64,000 nucleotides of DNA. Origin: VXLM01 sp965242665. Lineage in GTDB: Bacteria > Chloroflexota > Dehalococcoidia > Lucifugimonadales > VXLM01. Shown here in pieces: positions 44,442 through 53,923 of the stretch (its first letter is position 1; each line of letters opens with the position of its first letter). The notes below the pieces were generated by a model, which saw nothing but the letters and a program-made list of their open reading frames with translations, was not told the origin of the DNA and made no database searches. The stretch spans positions 62,001-126,000 of the forward strand of contig OZ251484.1 in assembly GCA_965242665.1 (NCBI GenBank). Direction: 5' to 3'. A program made the translations under genes and the position numbers.

Positions 44442-44460
44442 TATCTTCATAATATCTTCA
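44442..44460 (+). promoter_or_regulatory. Direct repeat TATCTTCA x2, possible response-regulator site
   Basis: TATCTTCA occurs at 44442-44449 and 44453-44460, an 11-bp period, the spacing typical of OmpR/PhoB-family tandem sites. It lies about 65 bases upstream of the 44524 gene and shortly before an OmpR-type regulator gene. The binding assignment is inference. Confidence 0.4.
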
Positions 44461-44523
44461 AACACGTCCGATACAGTGGTATCACGCAAAGGAGAGGTGA
44501 ATACACATCGGAGGTGTTCGGAA

Positions 44524-45261
44524 ATGAAGAAGGCAGTAGTTGGCTTGCTGGTGGCCGCAATGGTGGCTGTCGGCGTGATGGGCGGCACGGTGCTGGCGCA
44601 GAGCGCCGAAGAAAGCCCAATAAGGAGCTTCGCCGAGCGGGTGGCGGAGATACTCGGACTCGAAACCGAGGCGGTCGAAAACGCCATGGAGCAGGCAAAG
44701 TCGGACATGGCGGACGAGCGCGTCCAGGCCTTGCTCGACAAGATGGTCGAGGCCGAAAAGGCGACGCAGGAGCAAGCGGACGCATACCTGGCCTGGTACG
44801 AGGCGCGGCCGGAAGGCATCGGAGACGGATTCTCCTTCGAGTTCAACCCAACCGCCCGCGCGGACATCGAAGCCAAGCTCACCGAAGCAGTCTCGTCCGG
44901 CAAAATGACGCAGGAGCAGGCGGACGCATACCTCGCGCGCTATCAATCCGCGTTGGATATGGCAGACGAGCGCATCCAGGCCTTGCTCGACAAGATGGTC
45001 GAGGCCGAAAAGATAACGCAAGAGCAGGCGGACGCATACTCGACCTGGTACGAAAACAGGCCGGAAGGCGTCGGAGCTGGCTTTAGCCACGGATGGTTCG
45101 GCCACAAGAAGGGCCGAGGCTTCGACCACGGATGGTTCGGCTACAAGAAGGGCCGAGGCTTCGACCACGGATGGTTCGGCCACAAGAAGAGCCGAGCAGA
45201 CTACGACTGGGGCGAGAAGGACTGGGACGATACCGCCTCCACAGAAGGCTCGTCGTTGTAA
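44524..45261 (+). CDS. Exported repeat protein (DUF2680-like helical repeats, His/Lys-rich tail)
   Basis: 245 residues from ATG 44524 with GGAGGTG upstream. A signal peptide ends near VLAQS. Two copies of an 84-residue unit (from 44707 and 44959) contain ADERxQALLDKMVEAEK and TQEQADAYxxWYExRPEG; the TQEQADA helix resembles DUF2680-type proteins. The tail has three 13-residue HGWFGxKKxRGFD repeats (39-bp DNA units near 45089-45205), rich in His, Lys, Gly and aromatics, perhaps metal- or polymer-binding. It lies between a putative regulator site and a two-component pair. Confidence 0.75.
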   Translation: MKKAVVGLLVAAMVAVGVMGGTVLAQSAEESPIRSFAERVAEILGLETEAVENAMEQAKSDMADERVQALLDKMVEAEKATQEQADAYLAWYEARPEGIGDGFSFEFNPTARADIEAKLTEAVSSGKMTQEQADAYLARYQSALDMADERIQALLDKMVEAEKITQEQADAYSTWYENRPEGVGAGFSHGWFGHKKGRGFDHGWFGYKKGRGFDHGWFGHKKSRADYDWGEKDWDDTASTEGSSL

Positions 45262-45284
45262 GATAGGAGTCGAGCCCAATCGCC

Positions 45285-45338
45285 GATAGCGTGAAGGCGG
45301 GGCGCGGCGGCAACCGTGCTTGCAGCCTTCACGCTATC
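45285..45338 (+). terminator. 14-bp perfect inverted repeat
   Basis: GATAGCGTGAAGGC (45285-45298) and its complement at 45325-45338 enclose 26 bases. It lies between the repeat protein stop and the response-regulator TTG. It may terminate the first gene, or act as an operator or leader for the next operon. Confidence 0.5.
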
Positions 45339-45364
45339 ACTTGTGAAATAACCCGGAGGATCCG

Positions 45365-46060
45365 TTGGGAAGCAAAATCCTGCTCATCGAAGACGACCCG
45401 GGAGTCGTCGATATCGCACGCACCTACTTGGCCCACGACGGGCACGACGTACTCGTTGCGAACGACGGGTTGGAGGGGCTTCGACTCGCACGTGAAAGCA
45501 ATCCAGACCTTATGGTCCTCGACCTCATGCTCCCAAAGATCGACGGGGTCGAGGTGTGCAGAGTCATTCGAGAGGAGTCGGACGTTCCCATCGTGATGTT
45601 GACCGCCCGATACGGGGAAGGAGATCGGCTGGCGGGGCTGGATCTCGGCGCGGACGACTACATCACAAAGCCCTACAGCCCAAAGGAACTATGCGCCAGA
45701 GTGCGAGCAGTGCTCAGGCGCACGGCGAGGCAGAAGGGCGGTAGGCAAGGGGACATCATCCAGTACGGCGCCATCCGAGTCGACCAATCCCAGCGAACTG
45801 CCACCGTCGGAGGGCGGCAAGCCATTCTCACGCCTACGGAGTTCCGGCTGCTCGTCATGTTCGTCACCAATCCGGGGCGAACGTTCACCCGCGACCAGAT
45901 CATCGATAGGGCGTTCGGCTACGACTTCGACGGATTCGACCGAACCGTCGACGCGCACGTGTCGCATCTCAGACGCAAGCTCGAGGCCGGAGGAGAACCC
46001 AGGTACATTCATACGGTCTATGAAGTAGGGTACAGGTTTGGCGATGCAAAGATTTCGTAA
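45365..46060 (+). CDS. OmpR/PhoB-family response regulator
   Basis: 231 residues from TTG 45365 with CCGGAGGA upstream. Receiver: D10/D11, phospho-acceptor D53 (VLDLMLPKIDG), T in MLTARYG and K in ITKPYSP. The winged-helix effector domain has LTPTEFRLLVMFVTNPGRTFTR and DRTVDAHVSHLRRKLE. It overlaps its kinase by 17 bases and starts an operon running to the MacAB-like exporter, the most likely target along with the repeat-protein gene upstream. Confidence 0.95.
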   Translation: MGSKILLIEDDPGVVDIARTYLAHDGHDVLVANDGLEGLRLARESNPDLMVLDLMLPKIDGVEVCRVIREESDVPIVMLTARYGEGDRLAGLDLGADDYITKPYSPKELCARVRAVLRRTARQKGGRQGDIIQYGAIRVDQSQRTATVGGRQAILTPTEFRLLVMFVTNPGRTFTRDQIIDRAFGYDFDGFDRTVDAHVSHLRRKLEAGGEPRYIHTVYEVGYRFGDAKIS

Positions 46061-47495
46061 TTGGCTAACGAGTCTACACTTCCGATTGATCGTGGGCTTC
46101 ACACTCGTGCTGGCAGTCTCCCTAATCGGCGTAAGTCTGTACGTTCGGTACTCCACCGCCCGGGAAATTCAGAATCTCGAAGAAGAGGTCGAGCGCGCCA
46201 GAGCGCAGCGCATCGAACGAGTCGTCGCGCAGTACTACTACGACAACAAAGACCTGGCGGGAATCGGACCAATGCTCGATCAGGCGAAGTGGCTGTACAA
46301 CTGGACTATCGACGTTACCGACCCGGAAGGCAAGAAGATATCCCTCGTCGCCTCCAAGACGGCAGACGCGAAGACGCCGGACCAACGCATCGGATGGGAA
46401 GCGTACAAGAATCCGATCGTTCGATCGGAAGTCGACCACCGCAAACGGCCGTATGAGCGAGAAAAACTCTCCAAGTACATCTACAAGGTCCGCGACCATG
46501 ACAAGGAAGTCGCTTCTATCGAGATGGGCCCGGCGGATCTGCCCGGCAGCGTCCAAGAGCCTCCGATGTCGCAGCTGTTGGCCAAGGTAGACACCTCGCT
46601 GCTGTGGACCGGCATGGCTGCTGGGATATTCGGAATAGCGCTCATTTCGCTGCTCTCGCGGCGCGCGCTGCTCTCCATCGGCGTGTTGCGCACAGCGGCT
46701 CGCACGTTCGGCGGCGGCCAGTATTCCCACCGAGTGCCGAGGCTCCGCCCACACGAAATCGGAGAGCTGGGCGAAACCTTCAACTCCATGGCCAGCGACA
46801 TCCAACGGGCAGAACGGCAACGACTCAACCTCATGGCGGATGTGGCGCACGAGCTCCGAACGCCTCTCTCGAATATCCAGGGCTACGTCGAAGCGATGAG
46901 AGACGGCGTCATGAAGCCCAACGAGGAGACCCTGGACAGCGTGCGACAACAGGTGCTTCACCTCAACCGCCTAGTGGAAGACGTGAATCTGCTGTCTTTG
47001 ATGGATGCCGGCGCGCTGCGGCTGGAACGCCAACCAGGGTCAATCGGCAACGCAGCGCAGCAATCCGTGAGCGGCTTCAAGGCCAAGGCGCAGGCGAAGG
47101 GAGTCACCCTGCACGCAGTAATCGAGGACAACATCCCTCCCGTTCTGATGGACACAGCCCGAGTCGTGCAAGTGATCGACAACCTCATTGGGAACGCCGT
47201 TCGACATACCCCGCGCGGAGGAAAAGTCACCACCCGCGTCGAGATGCGGTCTCCGAACGAGGTCGCAGTTTCGATAGTCGACGATGGGGAAGGCATTCCA
47301 GAAGACATGATCGAAACGGTGTTCGATAGGTTCAGACGGTCTGACCCATCGCGGTCTCGTTTCACCGGAGGCGCGGGGTTGGGGCTTTCCATCGCCAAGA
47401 ACCTCGTGGAAGCGCACGGGGGGAAGATATGGGCGGAAAGTCGTCCCGGCATCGGAACGACCATGACGTTTACCCTCCCCACTGATCCCCGGTAG
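46044..47495 (+). CDS. Sensor histidine kinase with extracytoplasmic sensor
   Basis: 483 residues from ATG 46044 (a TTG at 46038 is an alternative). TM1 is about 13-34, then a roughly 150-residue outside domain with YNWTIDVTDPEGKKISL, TM2 about 187-210, HAMP, then H269 in DVAHELRTPL and ATPase motifs NLIGNAVRHT, VDDGEGIP and GGAGLGLSIAKNLVEAHGG. The large outer domain suggests sensing of an external compound, fitting the exporter genes downstream. Confidence 0.95.
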   Translation: MQRFRNWLTSLHFRLIVGFTLVLAVSLIGVSLYVRYSTAREIQNLEEEVERARAQRIERVVAQYYYDNKDLAGIGPMLDQAKWLYNWTIDVTDPEGKKISLVASKTADAKTPDQRIGWEAYKNPIVRSEVDHRKRPYEREKLSKYIYKVRDHDKEVASIEMGPADLPGSVQEPPMSQLLAKVDTSLLWTGMAAGIFGIALISLLSRRALLSIGVLRTAARTFGGGQYSHRVPRLRPHEIGELGETFNSMASDIQRAERQRLNLMADVAHELRTPLSNIQGYVEAMRDGVMKPNEETLDSVRQQVLHLNRLVEDVNLLSLMDAGALRLERQPGSIGNAAQQSVSGFKAKAQAKGVTLHAVIEDNIPPVLMDTARVVQVIDNLIGNAVRHTPRGGKVTTRVEMRSPNEVAVSIVDDGEGIPEDMIETVFDRFRRSDPSRSRFTGGAGLGLSIAKNLVEAHGGKIWAESRPGIGTTMTFTLPTDPR

Positions 47496-47575
47496 CTGGT
47501 ATGCCTAAACCAGTACAATCGTTCGACGCAAGCATTCTGACGGATGCCAACCTTTCCGAACTGGAGGACGTTAAT

Positions 47576-48007
47576 ATGATCAAGACCTTGAACCATGCAG
47601 GCTTCGTAGTACGGAATCTCGAAGGGGCAGTAGCGTTCTATCGGGACGTCGTAGGGCTGCGGATGCTAGACCAGTTCGAACGGAGGGGATCGTCGATTTC
47701 CCAAGTAGTTGGGTACGAAGACGCTCGCTTGAGGATCGCAAAGATGGCCGCAGAAGGAGAAGAACACTTCCTGGAACTGATTGAATACGACCACCCATCC
47801 TCTCTCGAACGGGCGTCGGAGGAACGGGCAATCATCGGCGGCTGCCACGTGGCGTTCATGGTGGACGACATCAGGGAAACCTTCGAACGAGTCGTATCAA
47901 ACGGCGCAATGCAGATGAACCCGCCGGCCCAAATAGCCGAGGGCAGATGGGCATGCTACCTGCAAGACCCCGAAGGGAACTGGATCGAATTCATACAACA
48001 GGATTGA
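47576..48007 (+). CDS. VOC-superfamily (glyoxalase/dioxygenase-like) protein
   Basis: 143 residues from ATG 47576, chosen for GGAGG at an 8-nt spacing; an in-frame ATG at 47501 lacks one. Two beta-alpha-beta-beta-beta modules: LNHAGFVVRNLEGAVAFYRDVVGLRM and CHVAFMVDDIRETFERV, ending YLQDPEGNWIEFIQ. Metal ligands H7 and the glutamate in IEF fit the fold. Members include glyoxalases, dioxygenases and antibiotic-binding proteins. Its place between a sensor kinase and an exporter hints at small-molecule resistance or binding. Confidence 0.88.
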   Translation: MIKTLNHAGFVVRNLEGAVAFYRDVVGLRMLDQFERRGSSISQVVGYEDARLRIAKMAAEGEEHFLELIEYDHPSSLERASEERAIIGGCHVAFMVDDIRETFERVVSNGAMQMNPPAQIAEGRWACYLQDPEGNWIEFIQQD

Positions 48008-48035
48008 CGGGCGAATAATCGAGAGAGGAACGAAC

Positions 48036-50726
48036 ATGGGCGTACACACGAAGATTCTGCAACGCATGAAGTCTTGGCGGTTGTGGGCCGGCGTGATCGT
48101 CGCCGTCGGCGCATTGGCGGGTGGATACTACGCCTTCACGGTGTTGACCGACTCGAGCGACGGCGAAGACGACGACACGCAGACCCAGCTGGTGCCTGTG
48201 ACGCGGGGCAATCTCGTCAATGACGTCTCTATGAAGGGAACTCTGCAGTACGCGACGCGCGAAACCTTGACGTTCGTACAACAAGGTTTCGTTGCAGACT
48301 TGACCGTCGAGGAAGGCGACCAAGTGAGCACCGGAGACGCGCTTGCCGCGCTGGACGCAGAGACAATGGCAAATCTGGAAAAAGCGATAGCTCAAGCGCG
48401 AGTCGACGTGAGGAAAGCGGAGGACGCGCTAGAAGACGCCCAAACCCCCTACTCGAACCAGCAGATCGCCAAAGCAGAATCCGACGTCGCAAAGGCGCAA
48501 GTTGCACTCGAGGACGCCCAAAAGGAATTGAGAGAATTCGGCGTGGTATCGGACGACGCGCTCGCCCAGGCGCGCATCGACGTCTTGGACGCGCAGTCCA
48601 AGCTGGACAATGCACAGGAAGACAGGGATACCCTGGCAACTCCGACACTCACGCAGACCGCAAAGGCCGAATCCGACGTAACCGCCGCGCGTGTTGCACT
48701 CGAAGACGCCCGGGACGATCTCGACAAGCTCATCGACCCATCCGAAAGCGACCTCGCCGCGGCTCAAGCAAAGGTGGCGAAAGCGCAGCTCGACCTGCAA
48801 ACGGCAAGAGACGCGCTCGAGACGCTCCTGACCTCGAACGCGGTCACACTGGCGGAGGCTCGCAAGGCAGTGGCAGATGCACAACTCGCCATCGAAACCA
48901 CCCAAAAAGAGGTGGACGACGCGGACGAAACTTCCCCACCCACTACCGAACGCATCGCAGACCTCCGGGCAAATATCGATACGGCGAACGAAAATCTCGC
49001 AAAAGCCCAATCCGATCTGCGAATCGCCGAGCGCGATGCCGCGGACAACATCAAGACGGCCCAGGACGACCTCGCAAAAGCCAAGGACGAGTATGCCGAC
49101 GTCTTCCTGAAGTGGATAGGCGTAGACCTGACCCCACCCCAACGCGACTCCGCTCCCGATGATTTCTTTGCGTCGCTCGGCGCGGACTTGGTGTACATCT
49201 TCGACGGGCCTCACATCGACAGGATGAGATCGCAATTCGAGATAGGAGCGCTTCAGGACGACCCAGAAACCGCATGGGACGAAATCGTCGTATTCTCGTG
49301 GACGAACCTCCTTCCCGTCGGGGCCGTCGTAGACTGCCGCGATCCAGACGTCGAGAGTGGTCTGGGCCGCTCCTGCATCCGCAACGAGTTCAAGACCGCA
49401 TGGGACACAGTCAAAGATCAGACCACCAACCTCGAAACGGTCACCGTCCAGCAGGATGGCAAAGTACAAGACGCAAAGTCCGCGGTCTCGACCGCTCGCA
49501 ATACCCTCGATGAGCAACAAGATGACCTTGACGATTTCCTCGCCGGGCTATCCGAGTCCAATCTCAAGAGCAAGATCGAAAAGCTCAATCTGGCAAAGGC
49601 CACCCTCGTATCAGCCCAAGAAGACCTCACGAAGCTGACGTCCGAGCCAGATCCCCTGGAGGTCGAATCCAAGCAGCGCGCCGTCGAGACGGCCGAGGCC
49701 AACTTGGTGGACGCCATCGAAGAACGAGACACGCTCATGGAACCGGATGACTTGTCGCTCGAAACGAAGCGCAAGGCAATCCAAACCGCGGAGGCCTCCC
49801 TAGCGGACGCAGAGAAGGCACTGGTCGACCTCATGGAAGCGACCGAAGCAGAGTCCGCCCTCACAGAGCGCAAGATCGAGTTGGCGCAGGCCAATCTCAA
49901 GAAGGCCGAAGAAGCGCTGGCAGACCTGCTCGCAGACCCGGACCTGTCGGACCGGCGCGTCAAGGAGACCGCCGTTCGCTTGGCGGAGGAAACGCTCGCA
50001 GAGGCCGAAGAGACTCGGGCAAAGTACAAGACCGTGGATCAGTTGGATATCGACCTGGCGCAGAGGAACTCGGTCACCGCGCGCGCAGAGCTCGATACCG
50101 CCATCGACGATCTGGAGAACGCCACTCTGCGCGCGCCGTTCGATGGAGTCGTCTCCGCCGTCAACATCGAACTCGGCCAGCAGGTCAACGCGGGTACGAA
50201 CGCCATCGAGATCATCGACCCATCGGTCGTCGAGGTGAGCGGTTCCGTCGACGAGATCGATGTGCTGTTCCTCCAAGTCGGCGCGCAGGCGTTCATCACC
50301 CTGGAAGCACTCGGCGATCAATTGTTGGAAGGAGTGGTCTCCTCAATCGCCAATTCAGGCACGTCCACACAAGGCATTGTGACCTATCCGGTCAAGATCA
50401 GAGTGAATTCGACAGAGAACGTCAGACTCCCCGAGGGCTTGAGCGCCACCGCACAAGTCATCATCCGCGAGCAGACCGATGCAATACTGATTCCGCTGCA
50501 GGCGCTCTACGGAACCTCCCAAGCGCCCGTGGTGCGCGTAGTCAACGGCAACGACACCGCCGAACGATCGGTGACGCTTGGCATCAGCGACGACTTCTGG
50601 GTAGTAGTAGAGGAGGGGCTCGAGGAAGGCGAGACCATCAGCATGGAAGTCGTCGGCAGTGGGGACCCATTCGGGTTCGGAGGATTCGGAGCGTTCGGGC
50701 CCATTGGGAGAGGCCCTCGCCGGTGA
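48036..50726 (+). CDS. MacA/HlyD-type periplasmic adaptor with exceptionally long coiled coil
   Basis: 896 residues, over twice the usual 350-450. One N-terminal membrane anchor (about 17-36). The first half of the lipoyl/barrel region is TFVQQGFVADLTVEEGDQVSTGDALAALD. A heptad-rich hairpin spans about 107-345 and 465-690. The second half is LRAPFDGVVSAVNIELGQQVNAGT with MacA-type C-terminal domains and a G/F-rich tail. At about 350-460 the coiled coil is broken by a compact segment with two cysteines (VVDCRDPD, SCIRNE). It would link the MacB-like pump encoded next to the outer layer of the envelope. Confidence 0.88.
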   Translation: MGVHTKILQRMKSWRLWAGVIVAVGALAGGYYAFTVLTDSSDGEDDDTQTQLVPVTRGNLVNDVSMKGTLQYATRETLTFVQQGFVADLTVEEGDQVSTGDALAALDAETMANLEKAIAQARVDVRKAEDALEDAQTPYSNQQIAKAESDVAKAQVALEDAQKELREFGVVSDDALAQARIDVLDAQSKLDNAQEDRDTLATPTLTQTAKAESDVTAARVALEDARDDLDKLIDPSESDLAAAQAKVAKAQLDLQTARDALETLLTSNAVTLAEARKAVADAQLAIETTQKEVDDADETSPPTTERIADLRANIDTANENLAKAQSDLRIAERDAADNIKTAQDDLAKAKDEYADVFLKWIGVDLTPPQRDSAPDDFFASLGADLVYIFDGPHIDRMRSQFEIGALQDDPETAWDEIVVFSWTNLLPVGAVVDCRDPDVESGLGRSCIRNEFKTAWDTVKDQTTNLETVTVQQDGKVQDAKSAVSTARNTLDEQQDDLDDFLAGLSESNLKSKIEKLNLAKATLVSAQEDLTKLTSEPDPLEVESKQRAVETAEANLVDAIEERDTLMEPDDLSLETKRKAIQTAEASLADAEKALVDLMEATEAESALTERKIELAQANLKKAEEALADLLADPDLSDRRVKETAVRLAEETLAEAEETRAKYKTVDQLDIDLAQRNSVTARAELDTAIDDLENATLRAPFDGVVSAVNIELGQQVNAGTNAIEIIDPSVVEVSGSVDEIDVLFLQVGAQAFITLEALGDQLLEGVVSSIANSGTSTQGIVTYPVKIRVNSTENVRLPEGLSATAQVIIREQTDAILIPLQALYGTSQAPVVRVVNGNDTAERSVTLGISDDFWVVVEEGLEEGETISMEVVGSGDPFGFGGFGAFGPIGRGPRR

Positions 50727-50748
50727 GACGGAAGGGAGTAGCTGATTC

Positions 50749-51477
50749 ATGGAAACGACGCAAGACAACATAATCGACCTGCAAGAGGTTACAAAGGTCT
50801 ACCGCATCGGGGAGATTGCGGTCAACGCGCTCGCAGGCGTCAGCTTGACTATCGAACGGGGCGAGTTGACTGCAATCATGGGGCCGTCCGGCTCCGGCAA
50901 GTCGACCATGATGAACATCATCGGATGCCTGGACGTGCCCACGTCCGGCACATACAGCCTAGAGGGGGAAAATGTCAGGGATATGAGCGACGACCGGTTG
51001 GCAGAGATTCGGAACCGGAAAGTTGGGTTCGTGTTCCAAACGTATAACTTGTTGCCGCGCCTGTCCGCGCTGGCCAACGTCGAACTGCCGCTAATGTACG
51101 GCAACGGCCGCGGGCGGCGAGAGCGTTCGCTCCGAGCCCTCGACCAAGTCGGGCTGTCCGACCGAGTTCGCCACAAGCCAGTAGAGCTGTCGGGCGGGCA
51201 GCAGCAGCGAGTAGGAATCGCCAGGGCCCTCGTCAAAGACCCGTCGATCTTGCTGGCGGACGAGCCAACCGGCAACCTCGATACCGCGTCGAGCCAAGAG
51301 ATCATATGGACCATCCAGCAGCTGAACCGACAGTCGAACATCACAGTAATCATCGTCACGCACGAGCGCGACATCGCAGCACACGCGAATAGAGTAGTCA
51401 GGATGCTCGACGGCAAGATACTGGACGACGTGCGCCAGGAACCCGCGCTCGCCGCCGGTCCCGCAAATAGGGAATAG
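50749..51477 (+). CDS. MacB/LolD-type ABC transporter ATPase
   Basis: 242 residues, ATG 50749. Walker A GPSGSGKS, Q-loop VFQTYNLLP, signature LSGGQQQRVGIARALV, Walker B ILLADEPTGNLD and an H-loop in VTHERDIA. It is the nucleotide-binding subunit of the pump, dimerising under the permease encoded five bases downstream and working with the long adaptor upstream. Confidence 0.96.
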   Translation: METTQDNIIDLQEVTKVYRIGEIAVNALAGVSLTIERGELTAIMGPSGSGKSTMMNIIGCLDVPTSGTYSLEGENVRDMSDDRLAEIRNRKVGFVFQTYNLLPRLSALANVELPLMYGNGRGRRERSLRALDQVGLSDRVRHKPVELSGGQQQRVGIARALVKDPSILLADEPTGNLDTASSQEIIWTIQQLNRQSNITVIIVTHERDIAAHANRVVRMLDGKILDDVRQEPALAAGPANRE

Positions 51478-51481
51478 CCGT

Positions 51482-52690
51482 ATGTCACCGTTGGAAACCA
51501 TAAAGACCGCGCTCTCCTCGCTCGGAGCGAACAAGCTCCGGGCCGGACTCGCCCTGCTCGGCATCGTCATCGGAGTGACGGCAGTGATAACGCTCATGTC
51601 CATTGGACGCGGCGCGGCCGACGAGATCACTGGCCTCATCCAAGGGCTCGGCACGAACTTGCTGTTCGTCCAACCTCAAGGACAGGGGCAGCTCACCTTG
51701 GGCGACGCCGAGGCGCTTGTCGACCCGGTATACACGCCGTCGGTGCTCGCGGCGGCCCCGGAGATCAACACGGGAGCCACCATCGCCGCCGGGCGCGAAA
51801 ACACATTTAGCACGGTCGTTGGCGCTACCCCTGAATATCTCGAAGCGAGGAACCTCGATTTGGCAGAAGGAATGTTCATCACGTTCCCGCACGTCGACAA
51901 CCGTGACGAAGTGATCGTACTCGGAGGCACCGTGTCGGAATGGCTCTTCCAGAACCGCAACCCGGTCGGAGAGCACGTCCGCTTGAATGGGCGCCGATTC
52001 CGTGTGATAGGCGTATTGGAGAAGGAAGGTGGATTCGGATTCGGTAGCTTCGACGTACAAGTCATCGTCCCAATCACCACTGCATACTACCGCATGAGCG
52101 GCGAGCGCACCACGAGCGGCGACGTGATCGTCAACCTCATCAACGTCCAGGTGAAAGACGTAGAACAAGTCGACGAAGCCATCGAGGAGACCAGCGGCGT
52201 GTTGCGCCTGCGGCACCGCATTACTGGCCAAGACGATTTCCTAGTCACCAGCCAGCAGGAAACCATCGATACCCTGCAAGAGACGACCAACACGCTCGTG
52301 GTCTTCCTGGGGGCGATAGCGGGCATATCCCTGCTCGTGGGCGGCATCGGCATCATGAACATCATGCTCGTATCGGTTACGGAACGAACGAGAGAGATCG
52401 GCATCCGCAAGGCGATGGGCGCAAAGCGGCGCGACATCTTGTTCCAGTTCGTAGCAGAGGCCACTGCGCTGAGCATCGGGGGAGGGCTGCTCGGCGTGGC
52501 CATAGGGTTCTGGATGACCAACGCCATTGACGGCCGAACGCTGGTAGGCCAAACCTTCACGACGAGCTTCAACAACCAGTTCGCCATACTCGCCCTGGTA
52601 GTATCCGCGGGCATCGGGCTGTTCTTTGGGATCTATCCCGCCATCCGAGCATCGCGCCTGCACCCAATAGACGCCCTCAGATACGAGTAG
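51482..52690 (+). CDS. MacB-type ABC transporter permease (FtsX family)
   Basis: 402 residues. TM1 is near 20-45 (LRAGLALLGIVIGVTAVI), then a large MacB-PCD extracytoplasmic domain to about 270. The FtsX core follows: ISLLVGGIGIMNIMLVSVTERTREIGIRKAMGAKRRDI with three further membrane segments, ending AIRASRLHPIDALRYE. This is mechanotransmission-type export, not classical transport. It is part of the adaptor-ATPase-permease operon. Confidence 0.95.
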   Translation: MSPLETIKTALSSLGANKLRAGLALLGIVIGVTAVITLMSIGRGAADEITGLIQGLGTNLLFVQPQGQGQLTLGDAEALVDPVYTPSVLAAAPEINTGATIAAGRENTFSTVVGATPEYLEARNLDLAEGMFITFPHVDNRDEVIVLGGTVSEWLFQNRNPVGEHVRLNGRRFRVIGVLEKEGGFGFGSFDVQVIVPITTAYYRMSGERTTSGDVIVNLINVQVKDVEQVDEAIEETSGVLRLRHRITGQDDFLVTSQQETIDTLQETTNTLVVFLGAIAGISLLVGGIGIMNIMLVSVTERTREIGIRKAMGAKRRDILFQFVAEATALSIGGGLLGVAIGFWMTNAIDGRTLVGQTFTTSFNNQFAILALVVSAGIGLFFGIYPAIRASRLHPIDALRYE

Positions 52691-52753
52691 CGGGTGAAGA
52701 CTGAAATACCCTGACGACGACGCCAAGAAAAGAACCAAGAAACGGAGGTGAGC

Positions 52754-53923
52754 ATGATGAGGATCAACGGAGCATTGAGTTCATTGGTTGGAATACTCAT
52801 TCTCGGCTTGGCCGCAGCATGCGGCACCGCGGAGAACAACACTCCTGTCGCCGCGCAGGCCAATCTGTCGGACTTCCCGACGCCCACGAAGTCGCTTGCC
52901 TCCACGAATTCCGATGCTTCGGACGACTCGGAATCATCTGGATCCCAGACGCAACCGAACGAAGCGACGGACGGAGGCGATGTTGCAGAGAACGAGCCGA
53001 TCAGCGAAGAAGAACTTCAGCAGATCTTGCAGCGAATTCAGAACGGCGAAATGAGTCCCGAGGAGTTCATGCAGATCGCCGAGCAGCTCCAAGCCCAGTT
53101 CGGCGGCGAAGTGGGCGGCTTCGGAGGAATGCCGGGCACGCAGGCGTTTGGAACCATCAAAAGCATCGACAGCAACGCCATCACCATCGAGACGGAGACA
53201 GGACCTGTGACAGCCACCCTAGCGAACGACACAATGATTAGTGTCACGTCCGTCCTCAACCCGTCGGAGTTGACCGAAGGGATGCAGGTTACCGCGTTCA
53301 GCGAGCGAGTCGATGGCAGAACGACCGCGCGCATGATCACTATCGAGCCAGAAGGACAAGAGGCAGGCTTTGGACAGCGCGGGCAAGGCGGCAGCGGATT
53401 CGGCGGCGCCTTCACCGGCAGACAACGCATCCCGAACGCGCCGGGGCAAGCCGGATTCCCCGTGGGTAACGAGGAATTCCGAGCCGTCGAGAGTGAGATA
53501 ATCACTGAAGGACCGGGCGGACCCGGGGTCAGCGTCGTATTCGAGAGTACCTTCACAGAGGATGCAGCTTTGGGATCCGATGGACAGTCCGGCGGAGGGG
53601 GATTCGCGGGCGCCATGGGCGTCCCGCCTATCTTCGGATCCATCGAGAGCATCAGCGGCAACGTAATCACCATCGACACGCAGCAGGGGCCCCTACCCGT
53701 AACCCTCGACGACGAGACGATCATCTCTCGTACCAAACAGGGCACGATCGATGACCTACAAGTTGGGATGCAAGTGACGGCGTTCGGGCCTCCCGGTGAG
53801 GATGGCGCGATCGAGGCCCGAGTAGTGAACACCCTCCCAGAGGGCATGGATGACTTTGGCGCGTTTGGTGGCAGAAGACGCGCCGGGTTCGGCCGGGGCG
53901 TCGGCGGGCAAGGCGCCCAATAG
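52754..53923 (+). CDS. Lipoprotein with two DUF5666 domains
   Basis: 389 residues from ATG 52754, five bases after GGAGG (a GTG at 52748 overlaps that site). Lipobox LAAAC puts the lipid on C23. An acidic linker is followed by two beta-barrel-like DUF5666 modules: FGTIKSIDSNAITIETETGPVTATLANDT and FGSIESISGNVITIDTQQGPLPVTLDDET, each ending LxxGMQVTAF. Gly/Phe-rich stretches separate them. It is the last gene of the exporter operon before a strong terminator, and plausibly an export-linked surface factor. Confidence 0.85.
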   Translation: MMRINGALSSLVGILILGLAAACGTAENNTPVAAQANLSDFPTPTKSLASTNSDASDDSESSGSQTQPNEATDGGDVAENEPISEEELQQILQRIQNGEMSPEEFMQIAEQLQAQFGGEVGGFGGMPGTQAFGTIKSIDSNAITIETETGPVTATLANDTMISVTSVLNPSELTEGMQVTAFSERVDGRTTARMITIEPEGQEAGFGQRGQGGSGFGGAFTGRQRIPNAPGQAGFPVGNEEFRAVESEIITEGPGGPGVSVVFESTFTEDAALGSDGQSGGGGFAGAMGVPPIFGSIESISGNVITIDTQQGPLPVTLDDETIISRTKQGTIDDLQVGMQVTAFGPPGEDGAIEARVVNTLPEGMDDFGAFGGRRRAGFGRGVGGQGAQ

